This document shows positions 1-7,536 of a stretch of DNA of 20,403 nt, piece by piece. Source of the DNA: CBDCGW01 sp964430745. Its GTDB lineage: Bacteria > Acidobacteriota > UBA890. Every line of letters begins with the position of its first letter. Position 1 is the stretch's first letter. The position numbers were made by a program, and so were the translations under genes. The notes below the pieces were generated by a model. The model ran no database searches and had not been told where the DNA came from. It saw only the letters and a list, made by a program, of their open reading frames with translations. Where the stretch lies: positions 1 to 20,403 of the forward strand of contig CAYSHI010000092.1 in assembly GCA_964430745.1 (NCBI GenBank), given 5' to 3'.

Positions 1-2106
1 CCGCTCGATCTGATCGGCGCCCTCGATACGATCGTGCCCACCGACCTTGTCCTTCCACGGGCCCATGCGCTGCTTCAGCCCTCCGTGCAACACGTCGTGT
101 ATGAGCGTGCTCTTGCCGGAGCCCGACACGCCCGCGATGCAGCACAGCACACCGAGCGGGATCTTCACGTTGATGCCCTTCAGGTTGTGCTCGCGGGCAC
201 CGACGATCTCGATATGCCCCGCCGCCGGCCGCACGCGCGGCGGCTGCGGCACGTTCTTCTCGCCGCGCATGTACTCGGCCGTCAGACCGGAGGCCGCGGC
301 CAGCTCGCTGGCCGCCCCGGCAAAGACGATCTCACCGCCGTGCACGCCGGCGCCCGGACCGAGGTCGATGACGTGATCGGCAACGCCGATCATCTCGCGG
401 TCGTGCTCCACCACGATGACGCTGTTTCCCAGGTCTCGCAGGCGCCGCAAGATGCCGATGAGACGCTCGTTGTCCCGAGGGTGCAACCCGATGCTGGGCT
501 CATCGAGCACATACATGGCGCCCACCAATGCCGATCCGAGGCAGGTGGCGAGGTTGATTCGCTGCGCCTCTCCCCCGGAGAGAGTGCCGGTCAGTCGATC
601 GAGCGTGAGGTAGCCAACGCCGACCTCGACGAGGTAGGCGAGACGCGAGCGGACCTCCGTGATCAGACGCTCGGCTACGGCCTGGTCGCCCGCCGACAGC
701 TCGAGGCGGCGAAAGAACGTCTCCGCATAGTCGATGCTCATCGCCGCCACCTCGCCGAGCGTCAGCCCGCCGACCTGCACGTTGCGCGCGGCGCCCCGCA
801 GGCGGGAGCCGTCGCAGGCCGGACACCTGACGTACCCGCGATAGCGCGCAAGGAGCACCCGTACGTGGAGGCGGTAGCTCTTCTTCTTGAGCTTCTCGAA
901 GAAACCCAGCACCCCCACGAACCCCTCGCCGCCGGCCAGCACGGCGCGACGCTGCTCGCCATCGAGCTGCTGCCACGGCACGTCCATGGGAATGTCCTGC
1001 GCCTCGCAGAAGTCGCGCAGTCGTTTGCGCCAGCGGCCGCGGCTTGCCTTGTCCCACGGCTCGATGGCACCGTCGCTCAGACAAACCGTCTTGTCCGGAA
1101 CCACCTTGTCGAGATCCAGCTCGATGATGTTGCCGAACCCCTTGCATTCCGGGCAGGCGCCGTACGGGTTGTTAAAGGAAAAGAGACGAGGCTCGGGCCG
1201 CAAGAAGTCCAGGTCGCAGTCCGCGCAACGGAACCGACGGTCGAAGGCGTATGTTGCCGAGACGGTGACGGCGGCAACGGGGTCGTCGGCGCCATTGCGG
1301 GGGCTTCCTCCCGCTGCCTCCGCGGCATCGGCCTCCGGGGCTTCGAGGACGAGGACCCGCGCCCTGCCCTCGCCCTCCGTGAAGGCGATCTCCATCGAGT
1401 CCACCAGGCGGTCGCGCGCCTCGCCGTCGAGCTTCGTGCGATCGACCATGACGTCGATGTCACCTGCCCCGAGTCGCTTGGCGGCCTCCTGGAACTTGCG
1501 CACGGAGAGCTCGACCACCTCACCGTCGCGCCAGACACGGCGGAATCCTTGCTGCAACAGCCCGACGAGCGTCTCCTGCCGATCCTTCAGCGCACGTGGC
1601 AGGGTGGCGGGAAAGGTCACCACGGCACGGCGCATGGGAAAGTCGGACAACAACGTGTCGATGGCTCCTCCGGGGGAGTCGGCAGCGACGGTCTTGCCGC
1701 ACGAAGGGCAGACGGTGACCCCGACCCGGGCGAACAGCAGCCGCAGATAGTCGTGGATCTCCGTCGTCGTCGCGACCGTGGAGCGAGAGCTCCGGGGCGG
1801 CACCTTTTGCTGGATGGCGACGGCCGGGCATACCCCTTCGATGCTATCGACGGCCGGCTTTTCCATGCGCTCGAGGAACTGGCGCGCATACGCCGAAAGC
1901 GACTCGACGTAGCGTCGCTGGCCCTCCGCGTACAGCGTGTCGAACGCCAGGCTCGACTTACCGGAGCCCGACACACCCGTCACGACGACCAACTCGCGGC
2001 TGGGGATATCGACGTCGACGCCCTGCAGGTTGTGTACCCGGGCACCCCGGATGCGAATCGGGTGGCGAGCGGCAGCGGCGGCGGCGGAAGCGGATCGAGA
2101 AGGCAT
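1..2106 (-). CDS. uvrA: UvrA, excinuclease ABC subunit A (partial, C-terminus beyond the left edge)
   Basis: UvrA is the damage-recognition ATPase of nucleotide excision repair; it loads UvrB at DNA lesions. The reading frame is open from an ATG at 2106 to the window edge, giving 702 residues of a protein usually about 940 long. Visible features are the first Walker A (GVSGSGKSS, about residues 43-51) followed by GQRRYVES, the zinc-binding block CADC...CPEC with RLFSFNNP between (about 293-322), the ABC signature LSGGEAQRI (about 507), the Walker B segment MYVLDEPSIGLH, and the second Walker A (GVSGSGKST, about 659-667). The C-terminal zinc module and second signature lie outside the window. 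The N-terminus carries about 15 extra Ser/Ala residues before the usual IRIRGARVHNL start. A Pro/Ala/Glu-rich insertion of roughly 20 residues precedes the zinc block. No LexA-type box was recognised upstream. It is divergent from the phosphatase gene. Confidence 0.97.
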   Translation of the reverse strand, partial: MPSRSASAAAAAARHPIRIRGARVHNLQGVDVDIPSRELVVVTGVSGSGKSSLAFDTLYAEGQRRYVESLSAYARQFLERMEKPAVDSIEGVCPAVAIQQKVPPRSSRSTVATTTEIHDYLRLLFARVGVTVCPSCGKTVAADSPGGAIDTLLSDFPMRRAVVTFPATLPRALKDRQETLVGLLQQGFRRVWRDGEVVELSVRKFQEAAKRLGAGDIDVMVDRTKLDGEARDRLVDSMEIAFTEGEGRARVLVLEAPEADAAEAAGGSPRNGADDPVAAVTVSATYAFDRRFRCADCDLDFLRPEPRLFSFNNPYGACPECKGFGNIIELDLDKVVPDKTVCLSDGAIEPWDKASRGRWRKRLRDFCEAQDIPMDVPWQQLDGEQRRAVLAGGEGFVGVLGFFEKLKKKSYRLHVRVLLARYRGYVRCPACDGSRLRGAARNVQVGGLTLGEVAAMSIDYAETFFRRLELSAGDQAVAERLITEVRSRLAYLVEVGVGYLTLDRLTGTLSGGEAQRINLATCLGSALVGAMYVLDEPSIGLHPRDNERLIGILRRLRDLGNSVIVVEHDREMIGVADHVIDLGPGAGVHGGEIVFAGAASELAAASGLTAEYMRGEKNVPQPPRVRPAAGHIEIVGAREHNLKGINVKIPLGVLCCIAGVSGSGKSTLIHDVLHGGLKQRMGPWKDKVGGHDRIEGADQIER

Positions 2107-2183
2107 GGATCGCCCGGGTGAAGAGACCGGTTTCCGCGGGCATACGGACGGGCATCGACCGGCGCGGAGAACCCAAACGACCA

Positions 2184-2192
2184 TGTTAGAGT
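2184..2192 (+). promoter_or_regulatory. Candidate extended -10 promoter for the phosphatase gene
   Basis: The sequence TGTTAGAGT reads as TGn followed by a 4/6 match to TATAAT and lies 22 bp before the ATG at 2214. No convincing -35 is visible. Similar TGn-TAnAnT boxes precede tatC and the DUF1844 gene. The 107-bp gap to uvrA must also hold the uvrA promoter, which I could not place. Confidence 0.35.
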
Positions 2193-2213
2193 CTCACCCT
2201 TTGCCGGACAATC

Positions 2214-2783
2214 ATGACCTCTGCCGACTCTTCCGTCCGCCGTACCGTCCTCGTCGTCTGCTTCGGCAATCTCTGCCGTAGCCCGATGGCGGAAGCGCTC
2301 TTGCGCATCCGCCTCCCGGAGAGCGAGTGGCGCGTGATCTCGGCAGGCACCCACGCGGTCGGCGGCGATCCCCCCACTCACGGTTCCCAGCTGGCAATGT
2401 CTCGAATCGCCGGCCTCGACATCTCGGCGCAGCGCTCCGAGGCGCTTACCGATTCCATGTTGCGCGAGGCCGACTTCGTCTTCACGATGTCGCGCCGGCA
2501 AGCGTTCGAGGCGGCCGCACTTCGACCCGAAGCGGCTTCCAAGATCCGTCTGCTGGGGGCGTTCGCTCCGGCCACCGGAGAGTCTTTCGGCCCCGCCGAT
2601 CCGTACGGCCACAGCGCCGACGCCCTGGAAGTCGCGGATCCGATGGGCGGCGACCAGGCTATGTACGACGCCTGCTGCGAGCGTCTGACGGACAGCGCGA
2701 ACGGCGCCGTCGATTGGTTGGTTCGGGGCGCCGACCTCGACGAAGCTCCGGCGCCGGTGGCGAGCTGGCTGTCGGGTCCCTGA
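2214..2783 (+). CDS. Low-molecular-weight protein tyrosine phosphatase
   Basis: This cytoplasmic phosphatase family removes phosphate from tyrosine residues, in bacteria often on capsule or exopolysaccharide kinases; relatives reduce arsenate. The N-terminus has the P-loop signature CFGNLCRS: nucleophile C16, five residues, R22, then S23. The general-acid Asp-Pro pair is probably D142-P143, followed by Y151. A typical member has about 150 residues. This one has 189, with extra sequence before the DP pair (about residues 115-140, containing another DP at 129-130) and a short C-terminal tail. No cognate tyrosine kinase or exopolysaccharide gene is in the window, so the substrate is unknown. No good Shine-Dalgarno site precedes the ATG, and the predicted leader is very short. 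Arsenate reductase function cannot be excluded, but there is no ars gene nearby. Confidence 0.88.
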   Translation: MTSADSSVRRTVLVVCFGNLCRSPMAEALLRIRLPESEWRVISAGTHAVGGDPPTHGSQLAMSRIAGLDISAQRSEALTDSMLREADFVFTMSRRQAFEAAALRPEAASKIRLLGAFAPATGESFGPADPYGHSADALEVADPMGGDQAMYDACCERLTDSANGAVDWLVRGADLDEAPAPVASWLSGP

Positions 2784-2812
2784 GGTGAGCGCAACCTGCC
2801 GACCGCACGGGC

Positions 2813-2833
2813 GTGGCGCCGACTCCGCGCCAC
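2813..2833 (+). other. Stem-loop between the phosphatase and the unknown gene
   Basis: GTGGCGC and GCGCCAC form a perfect 7-bp stem around a 7-nt loop, 30 bp after the phosphatase stop codon. No T-run follows, so it does not meet the intrinsic terminator model. It could be an RNA 3'-end stabiliser or chance in GC-rich DNA. Confidence 0.25.
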
Positions 2834-2911
2834 ACGGAAGGATCGCCGTCCATCGACTCGGGACTATTCGGAAACCGCGGCTCCGTGGCCGTCACAACAA
2901 CATGAAGATCA

Positions 2912-3502
2912 ATGCCTGAAACGATCGACGAGCAATACTACCGGCGCGTCGAGGAGCACTTCGGACAGCGGCGTGGCGGGCCGTTGGTGCTGTCGCCGAA
3001 GGATTGGCGCCTGATCGAGAAGTGGCATGAAAAGGGCATCCCCTTGAAGGTCGTGCTGCGCGGCATCAATCACGCGTTCGATCGCTTCGAGGCCACCGGG
3101 CCCCGCCCTGACCGGATCAACTCGCTGCGCTACTGCGAGCAAGAGGTTCACGCCGCATGGGAGGATCATCGCGCCGCGCATGGCCGCCGGGATTCCGGGC
3201 CACGAGAGCCGGCCAGCAGCGCCCTCCCGGGGGCCGGCTCGCATCTGAGCGAAGTAGCGGCCGCCTGTCGCGCCGCCGCCGCGGGTCAGCCCGCGGCCGG
3301 CGCCTCCTGTCTGACGCGCGCCGCCGACTCCCTGGACGCTCTGCGAACGGAGGCCGCCGAGGGCGTCTTCGGAGCACGCGAGCTGGACCGCCGCGCGAAC
3401 GAGCTGGAGGCCGGCCTGCTCGCGGAGCTCGACGATCTGCCGCCAACCGAGCCCCCTCCGCCGGCCATCAAACTGCCGCGGTTCAGCCCCTACGAGGCCT
3501 GA
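2912..3502 (+). CDS. Protein of unknown function encoded upstream of comEC
   Basis: I do not recognise a named family. The 196-residue product has a compact N-terminal part (about residues 1-90) with strong protein-like character: YYRRVEEHFGQRRG, then LSPKDWRLIEKWHEKGIP, then VVLRGINHAFDRF. It looks like a small helical domain. The middle (about 95-140) is Ala/Gly/Pro-rich and probably disordered. A second helical stretch (about 138-172) is rich in Glu, Ala and Arg, and the protein ends in a Pro-rich segment with a KLPRFSPYEA tail. There is no signal peptide or membrane segment. The ATG at 2912 is the first start in frame before the conserved-looking block. The stop codon touches the comEC reading frame, so the two genes are probably cotranscribed and translationally coupled. 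That suggests, but does not prove, a link to DNA uptake or processing. Confidence 0.72.
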   Translation: MPETIDEQYYRRVEEHFGQRRGGPLVLSPKDWRLIEKWHEKGIPLKVVLRGINHAFDRFEATGPRPDRINSLRYCEQEVHAAWEDHRAAHGRRDSGPREPASSALPGAGSHLSEVAAACRAAAAGQPAAGASCLTRAADSLDALRTEAAEGVFGARELDRRANELEAGLLAELDDLPPTEPPPPAIKLPRFSPYEA

Positions 3503-5943
3503 AGGCCGGCGCACCGCTCGGGCTCGCCGCCCTCGGGTGGATTTGCGGTTGCTGGGCGGGAACAGGCTCCACCGGCTGGAGCTTGCCGGAGATCCCGGGG
3601 CTCACGCTGATCTTGTTGGTTGCGGGGATGACGCCGATGCTGCGATCAGGCCGCCCTCGCGGCTTTGCCGCCCTCCTCGTCGCCACCACGATTGCGGGCG
3701 CCGTCGCCGGGGCCGGGGCGGCGTACCCGATCGCCGCCACCGCCCTCGCCGATCATCCCGCGGGCGTGCGCGGCGTCTGGCGGGTACGCGGCCGGCTCGA
3801 TGGCGATCCCCGCAGGGCGGGAACATCCTGGAAAGCACCACTACAGGTCGGAGAGATCCTCGTCGACGGCGAATGGAAGCCGTGGCCGCTCCGGGTGCGC
3901 AGCACCATCTACGAGCCCGTCGAATCGACCGGTTGGCGGGCGGGAGACCGGTTCGAGACCTTCCTGAGCTTTCGTGCCGATCGTCCGGCGCGCAACCCCC
4001 TGCTGTCGCCGCGGGCCCCATTGCGCGCCTCCGGGGCGGACCTCCGCGCGTCGCTCAAGAGCTTTCGACAGCTCCGAACGAATGGGTACGCGGGCGCGCG
4101 CTCCGCGCCGGCGCCGGCTCTGCGCTCCTCCCTACTGTCAGGTGTGCGGGCAGGGACGCGCCGGCGTATCGAGCGTCTCTTCGGCGCGCACGCTCCGCTC
4201 CTGAAGGCACTCCTGCTCGGGGAGCGCGACGAGGTTCCGGCCGGCCTCCTCGCGGCGCTCGCGCGCACAGGTTTGATCCATCTCATCGCCATCTCCGGCC
4301 TCCACGTCAGCATCGTCATGAGCGCGATGTTCGGCCTGCTGAGGCTGGCGGGGCTTGCGCGACCGGGCGCGGCTCTGCTGTGCCTGCTTGCGCTACCGCT
4401 CCTGTACGGATTCGTCGTACCGCGGCCGGCGGTGGCGCGTGCGTGCCTGATGGCAGCTCTCGTCCTCGTCGGTATCGTCGGCGGGCGCCGAACCTCGGCG
4501 CTCAACGGCCTCGCCTTCGCCACACTGGCGCTCACGGTTGCGGATCCCTGGGTGGTTCGCGATGCGGGCTTTCAGTTGAGCACGGCCGCGACCGCGGCCA
4601 TCCTACTGCTCTTCCGCGCGCCCACGTGGCAGCGGCGGATCCCCGCTTTTGTCGCCGCTTCGCTGGCCGTATCCGGCGCCGCCGCCATCGGCGTCGCACC
4701 GGTGATGGCGTCCATGACTCATCGTTTGACGCCGGTCTCGATTCCGCTGAACCTGGCGGCTGTGCCGGCCATGACCCTCGCGGTGGCCTCCGCCATCGGC
4801 TCACTGGCGTTCGACGCGGCCGGTTCGGCGACGATCTCGCGGCCGCTCGCATGGCTCGCGCGCGGGGTGCTCGACCTGTTGCTCGCCCTTGTGGAAATGG
4901 TCGATCGAGCGGTGCCGGCAACGCCCGTGCCCTCGCCCGCGGTGCCGTGGATCCTGCCCGCCTGCCTCGCCGTCGGATGCTCGATCGCGCTCTGGGGTCC
5001 GGCCGCCGGGATCGCCTCCGGTGTGCGCCGGGGCTTGGTCCGCACGGCGCTCGCAGCGTGCTGCGCCCTGGCCTTCGCCGGCCTGATGACGGCGATGCGT
5101 ACCGCGGCCGTCGCTCCGGTCGAGGCGTTCCGACTCGTTGCCTTCGACATCGGACAGGGCGACGCTCTCCTCGTCGAGACCCCCGGCCTCTCCGTGATGA
5201 TCGATACCGGGGGCAGCCTTCTCGGCGACTACGACCCCGGCACGTCGATTCTGGCACCCACCTTGCGCGCACGGGGCATCCGCCGCCTCGACGCCGTCGC
5301 CATCACACACCTCCATGCCGATCACGCCGGCGGACTCGGCGGTCTGCTGCGGGAAATCGGCACACGCGCCGTCTGGGTGCCCAGCTTCAATCCACATCAG
5401 CAGGCCGGCGTCCGCTTGCTGCGGGCCGCCGCCGATTCACCCGTGGTCACCCTCGCCGCGGGGCAGCGGCTGGGCGACAGGGCTTGCTCCTGGCGGGTAC
5501 TCCATCCCTCGGCCGCGGGGCTGACGACGGGCGGGGCGGGTGTGTCCAACGACGGCTCCTTGGTGCTCTCGCTACGGTGCGGCGGCCGCTCGTTGCTGCT
5601 GACCGGCGACACGGGCACCGGGGCGGAGGCCGCGTACCTCGACGACGTCGCTACATCCGGGAGTGTTCTCAAGTCCGCGCACCACGGCAGCATCACCTCC
5701 AGCAGCCCGCGGCTGCTGGACGCGGTGGCGGCACGTCACGTGGTGGTCTCCGCGGGCTGGCGCAACAGGTTCGGGTTGCCCGACGGCGAGGTGTTGGAGC
5801 GCTATCGGCGCCGCCGGATGGCCGTCTATCGAACGGACCGCGACGGCGCCGTCACCGTCTCCGCCGGGCGACGCATCCGCGTGCGCGGCGAGCGCTGGTC
5901 CGCCGGTCGCGGGCGCTACCGCGTCGGCGGCTGGCTCGATTGA
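3499..5943 (+). CDS. comEC: ComEC/Rec2 family DNA-uptake channel with metallo-beta-lactamase-like domain
   Basis: ComEC is the inner-membrane channel through which single-stranded DNA enters during natural transformation. Counting from 3499, the product has about 814 residues, the usual family length. Two N-terminal hydrophobic segments (about 4-20 and 33-45) and a third (56-80) precede a soluble OB-like region (about 88-200). The multi-span Competence domain follows, with the hallmark IAISGLHV at about 262-269. The C-terminal metallo-beta-lactamase-like domain starts at FDIGQGDALL (about 548). It contains THLHADHAGG, the HxHxDH metal motif (about 602), LLLTGDTG, and SAHHGS. The start is uncertain: no ATG, GTG or TTG lies near the overlap with the upstream gene. 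CTG at 3499 keeps the first membrane segment, while TTG 3583 or ATG 3628 would remove it. The 3' end overlaps tdk by 28 bp, tail to tail. Confidence 0.93.
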   Translation: MKAGAPLGLAALGWICGCWAGTGSTGWSLPEIPGLTLILLVAGMTPMLRSGRPRGFAALLVATTIAGAVAGAGAAYPIAATALADHPAGVRGVWRVRGRLDGDPRRAGTSWKAPLQVGEILVDGEWKPWPLRVRSTIYEPVESTGWRAGDRFETFLSFRADRPARNPLLSPRAPLRASGADLRASLKSFRQLRTNGYAGARSAPAPALRSSLLSGVRAGTRRRIERLFGAHAPLLKALLLGERDEVPAGLLAALARTGLIHLIAISGLHVSIVMSAMFGLLRLAGLARPGAALLCLLALPLLYGFVVPRPAVARACLMAALVLVGIVGGRRTSALNGLAFATLALTVADPWVVRDAGFQLSTAATAAILLLFRAPTWQRRIPAFVAASLAVSGAAAIGVAPVMASMTHRLTPVSIPLNLAAVPAMTLAVASAIGSLAFDAAGSATISRPLAWLARGVLDLLLALVEMVDRAVPATPVPSPAVPWILPACLAVGCSIALWGPAAGIASGVRRGLVRTALAACCALAFAGLMTAMRTAAVAPVEAFRLVAFDIGQGDALLVETPGLSVMIDTGGSLLGDYDPGTSILAPTLRARGIRRLDAVAITHLHADHAGGLGGLLREIGTRAVWVPSFNPHQQAGVRLLRAAADSPVVTLAAGQRLGDRACSWRVLHPSAAGLTTGGAGVSNDGSLVLSLRCGGRSLLLTGDTGTGAEAAYLDDVATSGSVLKSAHHGSITSSSPRLLDAVAARHVVVSAGWRNRFGLPDGEVLERYRRRRMAVYRTDRDGAVTVSAGRRIRVRGERWSAGRGRYRVGGWLD

Positions 5944-6587
5944 GTGTGAAGATCGGGATCGAAGCAGGCGCGGCAACGCGCCTCGTAAACATCTTCGGCG
6001 CCGACCACAACACGTTCGCCACTGGCAATGAGACGCTGCGAGTGGTTCGCCGGAGCGCCGCACTTGACGCATATGGCGAGCGTCTTGGTGATGTACTCCG
6101 CCAGCGCCAGCAGCTGCGGTATAGGCTCGAACGGGCGTCCGAGATAGTCCTGGTCGAGACCCGCGACGATTACCCTCCGCCCTTCGCCGGCGAGGCGCTG
6201 ACAGACCTCGGAGAGACCGTCGTCGTAAAACTGTGCCTCGTCGATGCCGACCACGCGTGTGTCGGGCTCAACCGCCTCGTATAGCTCCGCCGAGGTCGTC
6301 ACTCGCTGGCTGGGCAGCCGTTGGCGGGAGTGCGAGACGATGTGGTCGTCGTCGAAACGATCGTCGATGCGGGGCTTGAAGACCTGCACGTGCTGGTGGG
6401 CAATCAAGGCGCGCCGCAGGCGCCGGATGAGCTCCTCGCTCTTGCCCGAGAACATGCTGCCGCAGATCACCTCGATCCACCCGCGCCCGCGGTTCCGGCC
6501 GCCCGCATCGGGGCTTCGCATATCCGTCGATTCCGCCGCCGCCGCCCCTTCCAGCGCCGCGAGGTCGCCCTGAACTTCGCTATCCAA
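5916..6587 (-). CDS. tdk: Thymidine kinase, TK1-like (type II)
   Basis: This enzyme phosphorylates thymidine to dTMP in the pyrimidine salvage pathway. The P-loop GSMFSGKSEEL is followed by RRLRRA and VQVFKPRIDDR. The catalytic carboxylate lies in the Walker-B-like IDEAQFYDD. The structural zinc site is CVKC near the lasso region plus CRAC close to the C-terminus. VGAEDVYEARC and NHSQR match the thymidine-binding part of the Bacillus-type enzymes. I place the start at TTG 6587 because a GAGGAG Shine-Dalgarno sequence lies 7 nt upstream. A GTG at 6605 would add six residues, and the ATG at 6521 would give a shorter N-terminus starting MRSPDAGG. With the TTG start the product has 223 residues, with about 35 residues of Ala/Gly/Arg-rich extension before the kinase core. 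It converges on comEC and is divergent from tatC. Confidence 0.94.
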   Translation of the reverse strand: MDSEVQGDLAALEGAAAAESTDMRSPDAGGRNRGRGWIEVICGSMFSGKSEELIRRLRRALIAHQHVQVFKPRIDDRFDDDHIVSHSRQRLPSQRVTTSAELYEAVEPDTRVVGIDEAQFYDDGLSEVCQRLAGEGRRVIVAGLDQDYLGRPFEPIPQLLALAEYITKTLAICVKCGAPANHSQRLIASGERVVVGAEDVYEARCRACFDPDLHTQSSQPPTR

Positions 6588-6594
6588 TGCTCGT

Positions 6595-6600
6595 CTCCTC
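6595..6600 (-). promoter_or_regulatory. Ribosome binding site that sets the tdk start
   Basis: On the minus strand this reads GAGGAG, seven nucleotides before the TTG at 6587. Neither GTG 6605 nor ATG 6521 has a comparable site, so it is the main reason for preferring the TTG. Confidence 0.55.
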
Positions 6601-6644
6601 GACACTCGCGGGCGGCTTCGAATCCGCGAGCCGATCGCACCCGA

Positions 6645-6653
6645 TGCTATAAT
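6645..6653 (+). promoter_or_regulatory. Extended -10 promoter for tatC
   Basis: TGCTATAAT is a perfect TATAAT with the extended -10 TGn, 42 bp before the tatC start. No -35 match is visible at normal spacing, as often seen with extended -10 promoters. A perfect 5-bp dyad (CGGGC-TCCTCG-GCCCG, 6655-6670) sits at the expected transcription start and might be an operator or a leader hairpin. The same AT-rich island may serve tdk on the other strand. Confidence 0.55.
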
Positions 6654-6695
6654 CCGGGCTCCTCGGCCCGATTGCCCTCACAGTAGCCCGTCCCC

Positions 6696-7475
6696 TTGGA
6701 CACCGCCACTTCGTCAACCCCCGACGGCCCCACCGTCGATTGGGGCACCGTCATCGATCGGATCAACGAGGTCCGGAGAAGTCTCGTGTGGGTGGTCGTG
6801 GCGCTGCTGGTGGGCACCGCCGCCTCATGGGGCATTGCCGATCGCGCCTTCAGCATCCTGTCGGCGCCATTGACCGAATCGATGGAGGCCGCGGGGCGTG
6901 ACCCCCGCCTGGTGTTCACGCGCCTCATCGATCCGTTCGTCATCTACTTCAGCGTCTCGTTGCTGGGCGGCCTGTTGCTGGCGCTGCCGGTGCTGATGTC
7001 GATGGTCTGGCGCATGGTGGCACCCCTCGGCCTCGGCAAGGGCGTCGCCAAGGCCGGGCTCTTCGTGTTCACCTCGACGCTTCTGTTCCTGCTCGGGCTG
7101 GCCTTCGGCTACCTTGTGCTGCTGCCGTTCGTGGTGAGCTACCTGCTCACCGTCGCCGAAGATTTCCAGTACGCGCTCACCGTGCGCGAATACCTGCGCT
7201 TCGCCCTGCGCATGCTGCTGGCAATGGGGATTTCGGCGCAGCTTCCGCTGCTGAGCTTCGTTCTCGCCCGCTTCGGGCTGGTCACCGCCGGGAAGCTGCT
7301 GCGCTGGGTCCCCTACGCCGTTCTCATCTTTTTCGTGCTCGCGGCGCTCATCACGCCTCCGGACGGCATCAGCCAGGTGCTCGTGGCGGTGCCGATGCTC
7401 GCGCTCTATCTGCTCGGCGTGCTGGTGGCCGCAGTAGCGCGGCCTCGCGACAGGTCCGCGGACAGCTCGGACTGA
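6696..7475 (+). CDS. tatC: TatC-family twin-arginine translocase subunit, divergent
   Basis: TatC is the polytopic inner-membrane receptor of the Tat pathway, which exports folded proteins. The 259-residue product has about six hydrophobic spans. Family marks are NEVRRSL near residue 24 (the HLxELRxRL position), LSAPL (residues 55-59), the LLFLLGLAFGYLVLLP span, and ITPPDGISQVLVAVP (219-233) with the conserved Asp D223. An ungapped alignment by eye with E. coli TatC around VWAFIAPALYKHERR puts M107 at F94 and G116 at E103. Q182 corresponds to E170. These substitutions are unusual because those positions take part in signal-peptide recognition. The TTG start at 6696 is the only option, since a TAG stop lies in frame at 6684 and no other start precedes the first span. 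No tatA or tatB is in the window, so this may be an additional or specialised TatC. Confidence 0.85.
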   Translation: MDTATSSTPDGPTVDWGTVIDRINEVRRSLVWVVVALLVGTAASWGIADRAFSILSAPLTESMEAAGRDPRLVFTRLIDPFVIYFSVSLLGGLLLALPVLMSMVWRMVAPLGLGKGVAKAGLFVFTSTLLFLLGLAFGYLVLLPFVVSYLLTVAEDFQYALTVREYLRFALRMLLAMGISAQLPLLSFVLARFGLVTAGKLLRWVPYAVLIFFVLAALITPPDGISQVLVAVPMLALYLLGVLVAAVARPRDRSADSSD

Positions 7476-7536
7476 GGCGATCGGAGCTCGCGTCGAGAGT
7501 CACCGACGATCCCTTCCCCGTGGCGGCGACCGAGCG

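Noticed and set aside
34..2121. A 695-codon open frame on the plus strand opposite uvrA
   Set aside because: The minus strand encodes an unmistakable UvrA across the whole span. The plus frame has no recognisable domain and is a GC-rich antisense shadow.
3537..6284. A 915-codon plus-strand frame overlapping comEC and tdk
   Set aside because: Its product is an Arg/Pro-rich sequence without domains. ComEC in the neighbouring frame and thymidine kinase on the minus strand explain the region.
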